Assembly (NCBI GenBank): GCA_037445635.1
Contig: JBBIKC010000009.1
Location: forward strand, 1 to 64,000
Origin: JBFMCC01 sp037445635
Lineage (GTDB): Bacteria > Chloroflexota > Anaerolineae > Anaerolineales > Villigracilaceae
Reading direction: 5' to 3'
DNA length: 64,000 nt
Shown here in pieces: positions 48,614 to 58,311 of this stretch (position 1 is the first letter of the stretch; every line of letters begins with the position of its first letter). Both the position numbers and the translations under genes were made by a program. A model generated the notes under the pieces. It was given only the letters and a program-made list of their open reading frames with translations, was not told the DNA's origin and made no database searches.

Positions 48614-49126
48614 TCACAAGATGCCTGCGAGTAACCCGGCTGGGAGTCGCACGCCGAGAACACGGGTGAAAGCCAGGTAAATGACAAGTCCCAGCGCCAC
48701 GCCAATGACGATATCGCGCTTCGGGCGCGTACTGCCCAGGATGCGCCCAATAACCGGGAAAAAGAGGGCGGTTGCAACGGTGTAACCCAGCGGATGGAGC
48801 AGGGATGCGTACGCCACGAGCGAAAGCAGGGACAGGATGGTCGTGCGCCAGTCTGTGGCCGCCTCTTCAGATGCGACCTCCGCCACGAGATCGTTATCCA
48901 ACACGATCGTGGTTCTCAGGAAAAACAAGACGCCAAGGATCAGGATGCCGACCCCAACAACCTTTGGGAAAACGCGCGGCCCCACCACAATGAAGCCCGC
49001 GCCCGTCCCAATCTGTGATACCTGGGTGAGAATAATCCCACCCAGGATGGTCACAGTCAGCGCGGCAAGGCGCAAGCCAAACAGCGCGCGGGCCGGTAAT
49101 GCGGGTTTAGGGTTGTCTGATGTCAT
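48614..49126 (-). CDS. tctB: Tripartite tricarboxylate transporter, small membrane subunit
   Basis: The 170-residue protein has four predicted transmembrane helices, with FVVGPRVFPK-like sequence (IVVGPRVFPKVVG) after the first helix, typical of TctB. Its start overlaps the tctC stop by 4 bp, so the order C-B-A is one operon. Confidence 0.9.
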   Translation of the reverse strand: MTSDNPKPALPARALFGLRLAALTVTILGGIILTQVSQIGTGAGFIVVGPRVFPKVVGVGILILGVLFFLRTTIVLDNDLVAEVASEEAATDWRTTILSLLSLVAYASLLHPLGYTVATALFFPVIGRILGSTRPKRDIVIGVALGLVIYLAFTRVLGVRLPAGLLAGIL

Positions 49127-50169
49127 TGGATCAGGCCGATGTCCCGCAGAACGCCTTCGATGCGCGTGATCTCATCCGTGAGGAACACGGAAAAATCATC
49201 GCCGGCCAGGTAGAAATCGGACCAGCCGTTCGTCTGCAAAGCCTGCTGCCATTCCGGGCTGTCGTGCATCTTATCGAAGACCGCCACGACCGCGTCGCGC
49301 TGTTCGGGGGTGAGGTCCGGGGCACCAAAGATCGCGCGCCAGTTCATGAGCACGACATTCACACCCGACTCTTTGATGGTTGGCGCATCCACGCCTTCCA
49401 ATCGCTCCTCGCTGGATACAGCCAGCAGGCGCATCGTTCCTGCCTCCACCTGATCCGTAAATTCGGAGACGCCGGACACCCCCGCGGTAACTGCGCCGGA
49501 AAGGATGGCCGCAGTGGCCTCACCGCCGCCGGAATGGGCAATGTAGTTGATCTTGGCCGGGTCAATTCCGAGTTCCTTTGCGAGCAGCCCAATGAGGATG
49601 TGGTCCGTACCGCCGGCCGAGCCGCCGCCCCAACTGATGGACGTGGGATCGGCTTTGAAGTCGTCAATGAGTTGTTGGAGGGTTTCATATTTCGAGCCGG
49701 CGGGCACGACGATGGCCTCTGCCTCGGCGGTCAAAAGCGCAATGGGTGTGACCTGCGTCAGGTTCACGGGTGATTTGTTGGTTTGGATCGCTCCAACCAT
49801 CACCAGGCCGCCCACCATCAACTCATGGGGATCGCCCTTCGCCTCGCTGACAAATTGCGCCAGCCCAACGGTGCCGCCCGCACCGGAAACATTATAGACC
49901 TGGACGTTCTGCCCCGTGATGTTTGCGATGATGGGTTGCATGGCCCTGGCCGTGCTATCCCAGCCGCCGCCCGGGGATGCAGGCGCCATAATGTTGATTG
50001 CCTCGGTCGGATAAACATAGGGCGGCTCCGTGGGGGCCTCGGTGGGCGCCTCGGTTGCCGGGGGTTCGGTAGCAGGCGCTTCGGTCGGGGTGGAAGCGGG
50101 GGCGCAGGCGGCAAGCACGAAGGCAAGCGCGAGCGTCAGGGTCAGGAACACGTTCAATTTGCGTTTCAT
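49123..50169 (-). CDS. tctC: Tripartite tricarboxylate transporter, substrate-binding lipoprotein
   Basis: The 348-residue protein has lipobox LAAC, a Pro/Thr/Glu-rich linker and the Bug/TctC fold (INIMAPASPGGGWDSTARA, VYNVSGAGGTVGLAQF). It captures a carboxylate outside the cell and hands it to TctAB. It begins 12 bp after the isocitrate lyase/PEP mutase family gene with AGGAGAAG before the ATG. Confidence 0.92.
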   Translation of the reverse strand: MKRKLNVFLTLTLALAFVLAACAPASTPTEAPATEPPATEAPTEAPTEPPYVYPTEAINIMAPASPGGGWDSTARAMQPIIANITGQNVQVYNVSGAGGTVGLAQFVSEAKGDPHELMVGGLVMVGAIQTNKSPVNLTQVTPIALLTAEAEAIVVPAGSKYETLQQLIDDFKADPTSISWGGGSAGGTDHILIGLLAKELGIDPAKINYIAHSGGGEATAAILSGAVTAGVSGVSEFTDQVEAGTMRLLAVSSEERLEGVDAPTIKESGVNVVLMNWRAIFGAPDLTPEQRDAVVAVFDKMHDSPEWQQALQTNGWSDFYLAGDDFSVFLTDEITRIEGVLRDIGLIQ

Positions 50170-50181
50170 TTTTCTTCTCCT

Positions 50182-51069
50182 TTATTGAACTGAATTTCTT
50201 GAATCCGCTATTTCGTAGCGGCTCAATTCCTGGTCGAGGGCGTCCCACTCAGGCAGGCGGACGAGGCGCTGTCGCTCGTTCCACTCCAGCATGGAGGGAA
50301 GAAGTAACTCGCTGGAGCGCGTCTTTTGCAACACGGCCAGCGCGCTTTGCATGGCGCGCGCCGCCACGCGCATGGCAAGGTTGGGATGAATCACAATGCG
50401 ATAGCCCATCTCTTGCAATTCGTCGTGCGAGAGGATGGGTGTCTTCGCGCCTTCGGTCATATTGAAAAGCAGGGGGGCTTGGATACGCCTGGGCAGTTCG
50501 GCGATCTGTTCGTTCTGCGTCGGCGCTTCCACGAAGAGGATGTCCGCGCCCGCGCGGGCATAGAGGTTGGCGCGGCGCACGGCCTCGTCCATGCCGTGCG
50601 TGGCAATGGTATCGGTGCGGGCAATGACCAGCATATCCTTGCGAGCCTTCACCGCCGCATGAATTTTTTGGGTCATCTCTTCGGTGGAAATGACCTCCTT
50701 GCCGCTGAAGTGACCGCTCCGTTTGGGCGTCACCTGGTCTTCGAGGTGGATCGCCGCCACACCCGCGTCTTCATAGACTTGGACAGTGCGCGTCACATTG
50801 ACGGCGTTGCCGTAGCCCGTATCCGCATCCGCCAGAACGGGCAGGCTGACCGCTTCGACAATGCGGCGGATCGGTTCGACCATTTCCGTCATTGTCAGCA
50901 GGCCAATATCGGGCAGGGCAAACTGCACGTTGGCGATCCCCGCGCCGCTGACGTACACCGCGCTGAATCCCGCGTCCTCCACAATGCGGGCAGACAGCGC
51001 GTCCACCGCACCGGGCACGACCAGAATCCCTGACTGGGAAAGAAGGTCGCGAAGGGCATTTGCTGTCAT
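50182..51069 (-). CDS. Isocitrate lyase/PEP mutase family enzyme
   Basis: The 295-residue barrel enzyme has VVPGAVDALSARI, LADADTGYGN (metal-binding Asp) and LEDQVTPKRSGHF. In isocitrate and methylisocitrate lyases the last motif is KxCGH with a catalytic Cys; here it is KRSGH with Ser. That points away from lyase activity on isocitrate and toward other members, such as oxaloacetate decarboxylase/PEP mutase-like enzymes. It heads the tctCBA operon, so it probably acts on the imported acid. Confidence 0.85.
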   Translation of the reverse strand: MTANALRDLLSQSGILVVPGAVDALSARIVEDAGFSAVYVSGAGIANVQFALPDIGLLTMTEMVEPIRRIVEAVSLPVLADADTGYGNAVNVTRTVQVYEDAGVAAIHLEDQVTPKRSGHFSGKEVISTEEMTQKIHAAVKARKDMLVIARTDTIATHGMDEAVRRANLYARAGADILFVEAPTQNEQIAELPRRIQAPLLFNMTEGAKTPILSHDELQEMGYRIVIHPNLAMRVAARAMQSALAVLQKTRSSELLLPSMLEWNERQRLVRLPEWDALDQELSRYEIADSRNSVQ

Positions 51070-51104
51070 TTAGTATAGAATACCGACAGGGATATAAAAC
51101 CAAA

Positions 51105-51144
51105 ACTCCCAAACGGCTGGATTTTTATCCCTCCGTTTGGGAGT
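51105..51144 (-). terminator. Terminator of the NarL two-component operon
   Basis: ACTCCCAAACGG pairs with CCGTTTGGGAGT over 12 bp with a 16-base loop; on the minus strand it is followed by TTTGGTTTT. It lies downstream of the response regulator. Confidence 0.75.
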
Positions 51145-51152
51145 GCGATTTC

Positions 51153-51197
51153 CCTCATCCCCAGCCCTCTCCCTTCGGGAGAGGGCTGGGCTGAGGA
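51153..51197. repeat. 'CCTCATCCCCAGCCCTCTCCC' GC-rich palindrome
   Basis: CCTCATCCCCAGCCC and GGGCTGGGCTGAGG arms surround a CTCTCCC/GGGAGAG hairpin. Same family as 9683-9722 and 60106-60187. It abuts the response-regulator stop. Confidence 0.75.
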
Positions 51198-51199
51198 CG

Positions 51200-51853
51200 C
51201 TATTTCACCAACCCCATCCGTATCGCCTTCACCGCCGCCTGCGTGCGGTCGTTCGTCCCCAACTTGTGCATGACCGTCTGGGCATAGCCCTTCACCGTCC
51301 CCGCGCTGAGCCCCAGCACATCGCCGATAGCCTGGTTAGTGAGTCCCTCCACCATCAGACGCAGGATGTCCATCTCGCGCGCGGTAAGCGGCTCCACCAG
51401 CGCTTCGGGAGATTCGTTCGTTTTTTCTGCTCTTTCGAGAGAGCGCAACACATCCTGCAAAAACTGGCTGTCCACCAGCGACGTCCCCTGTGCCACGGAA
51501 TATACCGCCGCCAATAATTCCTCGCGTGAAATATCCTTCAACACAAAACCCGCTGCGCCCGCCGAAAGCGACCGCAACAGATACGCCGTGCTTCGATACG
51601 TGGTGACCATGATGACGCGCGTCTCCAACCTGGCGGCCTTGATCGCCTCCAGCGCCTGAATGCCGTCCATGTCTGGCATACGGATGTCCATCAGCGCCAC
51701 CCTGGGCTTGCGCGTCGTCACCAGCTCCAGCGCTTCGCGTCCGTTGCTGGCTTCGCCCACAATGCGGATGCGCGAATCTTCCAACATGCTCCGCAGCCCC
51801 GCACGCACCATCGGATGGTCGTCGGCGATCAACAGCGTGATCTCGTTATCCAT
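51200..51853 (-). CDS. NarL/FixJ-family response regulator
   Basis: The 217-residue protein has a receiver domain with the acidic pair DDH at 11-13 and phosphoacceptor Asp56 in VALMDIRMPDMDG, then a LuxR-type HTH (TAREMDILRLMVEGLTNQAI). Its start overlaps the histidine kinase stop by 8 bp, so they are a cognate pair. The regulated genes are unknown. Confidence 0.93.
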   Translation of the reverse strand: MDNEITLLIADDHPMVRAGLRSMLEDSRIRIVGEASNGREALELVTTRKPRVALMDIRMPDMDGIQALEAIKAARLETRVIMVTTYRSTAYLLRSLSAGAAGFVLKDISREELLAAVYSVAQGTSLVDSQFLQDVLRSLERAEKTNESPEALVEPLTAREMDILRLMVEGLTNQAIGDVLGLSAGTVKGYAQTVMHKLGTNDRTQAAVKAIRMGLVK

Positions 51854-53624
51854 GTTCGCTCCTCGGCGTTAGAAACTCCAGCGGAATTTTTACCTCGACG
51901 CGCGTCCCCTTGCCCATTTCGCTCTCGATCGTGCAGACTCCGTTGATCATCTGCGCGCGCTCCTCCATGCTGACCAACCCCAAATGCTGGGACTCCTCCT
52001 GCCCGATCAAATTCGCATCGAACCCCTGACCCCAGTCCTGCACGCGCAACAACAGGCTTTGGTCATCGGCTGACAGTTCCACCCGCACCCGCTCCGTGCG
52101 CGCGTGCTTGCGGACATTGGCCAGCGCCTCCTGCGCGATGCGGAAAATGGCCGCCTGCACGGCGGGCGCGATCTCCAGCCCGCGCGTATCGGTGACGATC
52201 TCCGCCTCCCAATGCTGCTCCTCGCAGATTTCGTTTACATATTGACGGAGTCCCTGCTCAAGGCCGAGGTCGTCCACCATCGTCGGGCGCAGTTCGGAGA
52301 TGACGCGTCGGGCTTCGTCAATGGCCTGTTTGACGAGAGTCCGACTCACGTCCAGGGATTGAAGCGCCTGCGCGTTGAGTTTCGATCCGATCTGCGAGTT
52401 GAGCGCGTTCAAGTGCATGTTGGCGGAGATGATGAGCTGGGTCAGACCGTCATGCAGGTCGAGTCCGATGAGACGGCGTTCTTCATCCTGGATGTGCGCC
52501 AGCCTGCCGATCAACGCGCGCAGGCGTTCCTCGCGGCTGGCAAGCCCGACCATCATCTCGTTGAAAGAATCCGCCAGCCGGCTGAACTCATCCTCCCCCG
52601 CGACGATCACTGGCTCTTCCAAATTCCCCTCCGTGACGCGCGCCGCGCCGTCGAGCAGGGACGCGACCCGCGTGTTGACCTGCCGCGAAAGTTGGAACAT
52701 GAACAGAATGGCAAACGCCGAAATGATGACCGTCGCAAGGATACTCGCCGCGCTCGCCGTGCCGACCGCGCTCAACAGGGCTCGACGTTCCTGCTCGAAC
52801 TTGCTTGTTTCGTACGGCTCGATTTTGCCGACAATGGTCTGCCGACCCGCGTTGAATACAATGGAAATGAAGTTGGCATAGAGCGATTGTTGCAAGTCGC
52901 GCCCGCTGATGAGGCTGGTCCCAAGCGACTTCAATTGGTCGAACTGTGCGAGCATTTCAGCCGCCCAGGCCTTTTCCTGGTCCGATTGGGCAATGTTCAA
53001 ATAATCGTTCATGCCCTGCTGGAAGGCTACGACCGCGTCGGTGAATTGTCCGCGCTTGGTTTCGTCGGGCGAGGCGATATAGCCTGTCACTGCGGTCAGC
53101 ATGGAACGCGAGGCCTCGTGCATTTCCGCTACAATGGCCTGGTAGGCGGGGTCGTCGGGACGGCTGGACATGACCTCGCTGGACAGGAACGCCGAGAGTT
53201 GCGATTGCGTCGCGAGGAAACTATCCATCTGCTCGGCTTGTTGGTCGTGCAATTCGATCAGGTCATCGCCGGTGGTCAATGCCTGCCGATGGGCACGTTC
53301 CAGTTCAGAGGCCCATTGCTGTTCGTTGGGCTGGTCTGCCAGCAGGCGGTACTGCGCGATCTCGCTGGAAAATCGTTCCAATTGCTCGTGGAATTGGATT
53401 TTAAACCCCGCTTCCCCGTTGATCTGGTAACGATACAGGGCCGCCTCGGCGTCGCGCAGGTGGGCGCTCATCTGTACCGTCACCAACTGCCGCTGGCGGA
53501 TCAACTCGATGGCATCCAGCGATTGCGAGATGGAACGCGCCAGGTAGATCAACGCCGAGACATTGACCATGACCGCAGAACCGAACAACAGAACGAAGAT
53601 GACCAGCCGCGTACGCAGGGACAT
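51846..53624 (-). CDS. Membrane sensor histidine kinase, NarX/LiaS type
   Basis: The 592-residue kinase has one N-terminal transmembrane helix (6-28), a long helical extracytoplasmic sensor (about 30-290), a second helix (about 292-315), a HAMP domain, then HisKA_3 with phosphorylated His in RRLIGLDLHDGL and HATPase (LANVRKHARTER, DWGQGFD). It senses an external signal and phosphorylates the regulator downstream. A -10-like TATAGT lies 6 bp before the ATG, so the mRNA is probably leaderless. Confidence 0.92.
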   Translation of the reverse strand: MSLRTRLVIFVLLFGSAVMVNVSALIYLARSISQSLDAIELIRQRQLVTVQMSAHLRDAEAALYRYQINGEAGFKIQFHEQLERFSSEIAQYRLLADQPNEQQWASELERAHRQALTTGDDLIELHDQQAEQMDSFLATQSQLSAFLSSEVMSSRPDDPAYQAIVAEMHEASRSMLTAVTGYIASPDETKRGQFTDAVVAFQQGMNDYLNIAQSDQEKAWAAEMLAQFDQLKSLGTSLISGRDLQQSLYANFISIVFNAGRQTIVGKIEPYETSKFEQERRALLSAVGTASAASILATVIISAFAILFMFQLSRQVNTRVASLLDGAARVTEGNLEEPVIVAGEDEFSRLADSFNEMMVGLASREERLRALIGRLAHIQDEERRLIGLDLHDGLTQLIISANMHLNALNSQIGSKLNAQALQSLDVSRTLVKQAIDEARRVISELRPTMVDDLGLEQGLRQYVNEICEEQHWEAEIVTDTRGLEIAPAVQAAIFRIAQEALANVRKHARTERVRVELSADDQSLLLRVQDWGQGFDANLIGQEESQHLGLVSMEERAQMINGVCTIESEMGKGTRVEVKIPLEFLTPRSEHG

Positions 53625-53630
53625 GAGTTA

Positions 53631-53636
53631 ACTATA
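53631..53636 (-). promoter_or_regulatory. -10 element of the NarL operon, leaderless type
   Basis: TATAGT on the minus strand ends 6 bp before the start codon at 53624, so transcription would begin at or next to the ATG. Confidence 0.5.
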
Positions 53637-54014
53637 ACCGAAGTGCGGGAAGAATGGCGGTATATATCACGTATACGCGTGCAAATTTGGAATTGTCGAA
53701 GAGTCCCGCATCGAATTCGGTCCCTATTCGAGAATCTTGGGAAGATTCACGCAACGTATTGCGTTCAGTTCCGCAGTCTTGCCCGATCGTTGCACTTTTG
53801 AACAGCATATCTTAGGTCTGTTTTTTGATTAGAAAAACCACATGCTGGTCCTCGTCATTCGCGGGGCGGGCTATTTACTCCAGCAATACCCGCCCACAAA
53901 TCGGCAAAGCATTCCTCTCCCTCGGCATTCCAAAAAGGATACACCGCCCAAAGGTAGTCGCCTGACGAGTCCAACGTTCCACGACCGCCTATCATGAATG
54001 GAATATGTTCCCCA
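53637..54014. other. Decayed spacer with one short open frame
   Basis: No intact gene is seen. On the minus strand 54025-53855 a 56-codon frame reads HIPFMIGGRGTLDSSGDYLW and FADLWAGIAG, which looks protein-like and may be the end of an unrelated broken gene; it overlaps the hemL fragment. I do not recognise it. Confidence 0.3.
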
Positions 54015-54672
54015 TCACAATGCATGAAACGCAGCCTCCGCCGCGGCAATCGTCGCGCCGATAACATCGTTCGTGTGCATGATCGAAATGAACCCCGCCT
54101 CGACCTGCGGCGGCGCAAGATAGACTCCGTTCTCCAGCATCTTCTGGAAGAACTTCCCGAACCGCCCTTTATCCGCCACCTTGACCGTAATCCAATCAAC
54201 AGGCTTGGTCTCGCTGAAGAAGGCCGTAAACATCGTACCGACGCGCGTCTGCTGGCTGGAGACTCCCGCACGTTGCGCCGCCTCCCGGACCCCTGCTTCG
54301 AGTCGACCCGGGCCTGTTCCAGTTTCCTCCAAACCTCCTCTCCCCGAATCAACTTCAACGCCGCGATTCCCGCGCTCATCGCCAGCGGATTGCCCGACAG
54401 CGTCCCCGCCCGATACATCTGTCCAACCGGCGCGAAGAGTTACATGCACCATACGCACCGACGGGGAGTCCGCCGCCGATGACCTTGCCCAACGTGGTCA
54501 GGTCGGGCTTGATGTTGCAGAGAGTCTTTGCCCCCCTTGTGGACGCGGAAGCCCGTCATCACTTCATCCATGATGAAGACCGTGCGCTCGACCGCGTGAT
54601 AGTACAGACACGCTGGGTCTCGCGCAGACGTTGAAGCAGTTGCGCGATTCGGGGCAGGAGTTCCCTGCCTAT
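54015..54672 (-). pseudogene. hemL: Glutamate-1-semialdehyde aminomutase pseudogene
   Basis: Minus-strand pieces in several frames match the second half of HemL. In order they are LLPRIAQLLQRLRE, VFIMDEVMTGFRVHKGG, NIKPDLTTLGKVIGGGLPVG with the PLP lysine, MYRAGTLSGNPLAMSAGIAA, and FTAFFSETKPVDW to EAAFHAL at the stop. At least four frameshifts separate them and the N-terminal 220 residues are gone. The gene is dead here; a functional copy must lie elsewhere if the organism makes haem. Confidence 0.85.
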
Positions 54673-54836
54673 GGAAACCATGGATTGGCACAAGGAGGTT
54701 TCGCCGGGTTAGGGGAACTGAAGTTGCATCATCTCAACCGCTCGTGAAGGAGGCCGTCAGGGACTATATATTGCAGCGATAACGAGGAGCTCAATTGGAC
54801 AACGCGGTATATGAGGCGAGTAAGTTGATAAGGATA

Positions 54837-54935
54837 TCAATCTTTTCCGAGATAGGCAACAATGGCAGAGATTTCGCTATCCGATAGATGAAAATTGGGC
54901 ATGAGGTGTTGGGGCGCATGGTGCGCGGGTTGGCC
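54837..54935 (-). pseudogene. Cytochrome c C-terminal fragment
   Basis: The last 32 codons read HHAPQHLMPNFHLSDSEISA to the stop, the methionine-ligand and terminal-helix end of a small class I cytochrome c. The CxxCH part is missing. Its 5' side is joined to a transposase fragment. Confidence 0.65.
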
Positions 54936-54936
54936 C

Positions 54937-55056
54937 GCCAAAGTTACGCCAGCCTGCTTCCACGACTGCCAGCATTTGTTCAAAGGTGTTGCGCTGGACG
55001 CCAGTGCAACGTTCGAAATCTTCATCATTGAGTTTTTGTACTGTTTCGTATCGCAT
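54937..55056 (-). pseudogene. Transposase N-terminal fragment
   Basis: About 40 codons read MRYETVQKLNDEDFERCTGV and FEQMLAVVEAGWRNFG, the helix-turn-helix start of IS5-type (HTH_Tnp_4) transposases. The frame is then cut and continues into the cytochrome c fragment. Confidence 0.65.
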
Positions 55057-55090
55057 GCGCCTCTTCTGGCACATTGATGCAAGAAGTCTA

Positions 55091-58000
55091 TTAATTTCCA
55101 CCCATCATCTCATTATATAACCTCACCGTCTCAGGCATGGGCGCGGCATTTAGTTCACTCTGCAATGATTTCTGTAATTCGGCATAAATGCGCGACACAT
55201 TAGAGCGGTCTCCCAACGCCGCATACGCTCGCATGGCCAGACGGTACAAATCCTCATTAAGCACGTCAAGTGGAATGGCTTTCTCGAGGTAATCAACGGC
55301 TTTCCTTGACGCTCGTATGGAGAGATGATACATGGCTAATTCCTGCAAGGCGTTCAAATATGCTTGCGCCAGTCGCCTGCGTTCAGGGAAAACCCATTCA
55401 TAGTACATGTTTTGCAGATACTCGCCTTGATAGAGAGCGACAGCCCGCTCGTACCATTCTGCAGCGGCCTCATTCGTGGCAGACCGCGCTTTGGCGATCG
55501 CCAAGTCGAATTCGTCCACGTCAATGCTGAAGCGGGCGGAATCCAGCCAGTATTCGCCGACTTCAACGAGGATCAATCTCGGGCTGTCGTCCCCAGCCTT
55601 GAGGGCGCTGCGGAGGCGGGAGAGCGCCGTATGAAATGCCGTGCGGCTGGTGCGTTCCTTTTCACCCCAGATCGCCTCAAAGGCTTTATCGGCGGGAATT
55701 TTTTCTCCGCGCTTCGTGACGAAATAGGCGAGCAGATCGCGCGCCTTTGCAGAGACCCAGCGTTCCTGCGACACTTCCGCGCCATTCAGCAAGACACGGA
55801 AATTTCCAAAACACTGCACTCGAACCGAGTAGCGGTCTTGAAGAACTTGAACGGATTTTTCTGGAAGATTTTCCAACACGCGTTCAAGAAAGGGACTCTT
55901 CTCCCCCGCGCGGATCAGCGCTTCGCTTACGACCTGCGAGCGGATGCCCTGGTCGAGAAAGAGTTGAAAGGTGCGCGAGGCTTCGATGAGGCGCAACGCC
56001 TTGCGCGCGTATTCGAGTCCGCTTTCGTTTCGCTTGGTTTCGAGATGAATGTACGCCAGCCCAAAATACACCATTGCCAACGGAATACGAAACTGGCGGC
56101 GTTCCCCGACTTCGACCAACTCGCTGTAGAGCCGTTCGGCTTTGTCGAGTTGACGATTCTCCAATGCGACATCTGCCAGCACACTGCGGCAAACGTACGC
56201 TTCATACGTATCGAGATTGCCTGTGTACGACCACAAGGCGCCTTCCGCCAGCTGACGGGCTTCTTCGACGCGCCCCTGTTCGCACAGGTTGTAAGCGAGA
56301 TAACCCGTCGCCATCAACTGCTCATACGAAGCCAGGCCCAACTGCTGACCAATCTCCATGCCCTGCCGCAGGCTGGCTTCGGCGCGGGCGGTTTCACCCA
56401 AGCGCGTTAACACGTTGCCTAAAGCGGTGTATGCGCTGGGAAGCAGTTCTTTCAAGTGAAGCGTCTGGGCAATTTGCAATCCACGCTCGGCATATTGCAG
56501 CGCCCTGTCCAATTCGCGCCAATATAAATACGGCGTGACCAGCGAGATATATGCCTGCGCGCCAATAGGCGAAAATTCTTCGGGCGCGATCTGCAAGGCT
56601 TCCTGGCAGAAGCGCACCGTCGCCTGTGGGTCGCCGTGCCACCAGCAAATTTGACCGAGCGACTGCAAAAAGTTGGCGCGCGCCAGTGCGCTGACTCGGT
56701 CGCCCGCCAGCCGCGCTTCGTTCACCGCCTCCTCCGCAAGTTGGCGTCCCCTGTTCATGCCCGTTAAAAAGCCAACGCTTTTCGCCAATGACATCAAGGC
56801 TTCAGCGCGGGCGGCATGGTCTTCATTCGCAAATGACAGGGCTTCGGTGGACAGCATCTCTGCCTGACGGTAATTTCCCTGGGCGCGATTGACTTCGGCA
56901 AGACGGGTCAATGCGCGGCACACGCCGCTCAAGTTGTTTTGCGCCGCGAACGAAGAACGCGCATCTTCATACGCCGCGATCGCCGCGCCCGTCTGTCCCA
57001 ACCGCCAGTGGGCGTTGCCGTGCTGCAGGAGCAATTCGGGGTTGGCTTTCATCACATCGGCGGGCAGCGCGCTGAGATACCGATGCAGGGCTTCGACGCG
57101 TCCGCGCTCGACGTAATCCGCCGCAAAAACAGACACCACCCTGGCAGCGGATTCAAAATCCTGCGCGTTGAGATAATGCGACAACGCGGCTTCCAACTCG
57201 CCCTGCGACTCGTAATGTCTGCCTGCGCTTCGCTCCAGACTTATGATCGATTCCGTTTCGACGCGCTGGAGGCGGCTGAGGAGGAATTCGCGAAACAGAT
57301 AATGATAGCGATACCAGCGTTTCTGTGGATCGAGGCTGGAGACGAATAGATTCTGTTTTTCCAATGCCTCCAAAATGGGCTGGGCATTTTGCACGCTCGC
57401 CACCGCATTGCACGCGGAGGCGTCCATTTGCTGGAGGATGGACGTGCGCAATAAAAACTCTTGAATGTCCTCTGGCAGGCGCTTGAAGACCTCTTCTGCC
57501 AGATAATCGAAGACGAATTGCTGGGAGCCGCTCAAACCTGAAAGCATGGCATCCACATCCCGCGCGCCGCGTCCGCCAAGGGATGAACGTACGATTTGCA
57601 GCGCCGCCGCCCAGCCTTCGGTTTTTTCGTTGAGCAGGCTCAGGCTTTCGGTGGATATATCGGGCAGACGGGATTGCATCCAATGCGCGACTTCCTCATC
57701 GCGGAAACGCAGGGAGGGGGCGCGTAACTCCGCCAGTTGACCGCGCGCCCGCAGACGCGCCAACGGCAGCGGAGGGTCTACGCGGGTGGAGATGATGAGG
57801 CGCAAGCCATCGGGGGCATTTTCGAGCAGAAAGCCCACCAGTTGATGGACGACAGGACTGGTGATGAAGTGATAATCATCCAGCACGATCAGCCAGGGCG
57901 TTTCGATCATCTCCGCCAGTTCGTTGACCAGCACGGTCAACACGCGCTGCGGGGAGATGGACGAATCGGCGCTATCGAGCAGGGATTGGGCGGTCTGCCC

Positions 58001-58303
58001 GACGGCGCGCGTCAAGGACTCGGGCGCGCGTTTCATGCTCCGCAGGGATTCGATCAGGTAGGTGAGGAAAACGGTCGGGTCGGAGTCCTGCGCGTCGAGG
58101 GTGTACCAGGCGAAGGCGGAGTCGGAAGCGTTGATAAAGTCCGCCAGCAGGGTCGTCTTGCCGTATCCCGCAGGGGCGGAGAGCAGCGTCAAGCGTTTGT
58201 CCGCATTCGATTCGAGCCAGTCCAGCAGGCGGGGGCGGGGAAGAAAATCGGGGCGCGGGCGCGGGACGAGAAATTTCGTGCGGAGGAGGACGGAGGGCTT
58301 CAT
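55091..58303 (-). CDS. MalT-like STAND ATPase regulator with SARP/BTAD C-terminus
   Basis: The 1070-residue regulator has a STAND/MalT-type ATPase (Walker A SAPAGYGKTT, about 42-51; LIVLDDYHFI), a long TPR-like helical region (about 330-800), then a winged-helix domain (VQCFGNFRVLLNG) and a BTAD domain (WYERAVALYQGEYL...). MalT itself ends in a LuxR HTH, so this is the SARP-type variant. It is divergent from the peptide ABC transporter and may control it in response to an inducer. TATAAT lies 8 bp before its ATG and no Shine-Dalgarno sits between. Confidence 0.9.
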   Translation of the reverse strand: MKPSVLLRTKFLVPRPRPDFLPRPRLLDWLESNADKRLTLLSAPAGYGKTTLLADFINASDSAFAWYTLDAQDSDPTVFLTYLIESLRSMKRAPESLTRAVGQTAQSLLDSADSSISPQRVLTVLVNELAEMIETPWLIVLDDYHFITSPVVHQLVGFLLENAPDGLRLIISTRVDPPLPLARLRARGQLAELRAPSLRFRDEEVAHWMQSRLPDISTESLSLLNEKTEGWAAALQIVRSSLGGRGARDVDAMLSGLSGSQQFVFDYLAEEVFKRLPEDIQEFLLRTSILQQMDASACNAVASVQNAQPILEALEKQNLFVSSLDPQKRWYRYHYLFREFLLSRLQRVETESIISLERSAGRHYESQGELEAALSHYLNAQDFESAARVVSVFAADYVERGRVEALHRYLSALPADVMKANPELLLQHGNAHWRLGQTGAAIAAYEDARSSFAAQNNLSGVCRALTRLAEVNRAQGNYRQAEMLSTEALSFANEDHAARAEALMSLAKSVGFLTGMNRGRQLAEEAVNEARLAGDRVSALARANFLQSLGQICWWHGDPQATVRFCQEALQIAPEEFSPIGAQAYISLVTPYLYWRELDRALQYAERGLQIAQTLHLKELLPSAYTALGNVLTRLGETARAEASLRQGMEIGQQLGLASYEQLMATGYLAYNLCEQGRVEEARQLAEGALWSYTGNLDTYEAYVCRSVLADVALENRQLDKAERLYSELVEVGERRQFRIPLAMVYFGLAYIHLETKRNESGLEYARKALRLIEASRTFQLFLDQGIRSQVVSEALIRAGEKSPFLERVLENLPEKSVQVLQDRYSVRVQCFGNFRVLLNGAEVSQERWVSAKARDLLAYFVTKRGEKIPADKAFEAIWGEKERTSRTAFHTALSRLRSALKAGDDSPRLILVEVGEYWLDSARFSIDVDEFDLAIAKARSATNEAAAEWYERAVALYQGEYLQNMYYEWVFPERRRLAQAYLNALQELAMYHLSIRASRKAVDYLEKAIPLDVLNEDLYRLAMRAYAALGDRSNVSRIYAELQKSLQSELNAAPMPETVRLYNEMMGGN

Positions 58304-58311
58304 CTGGCTGA

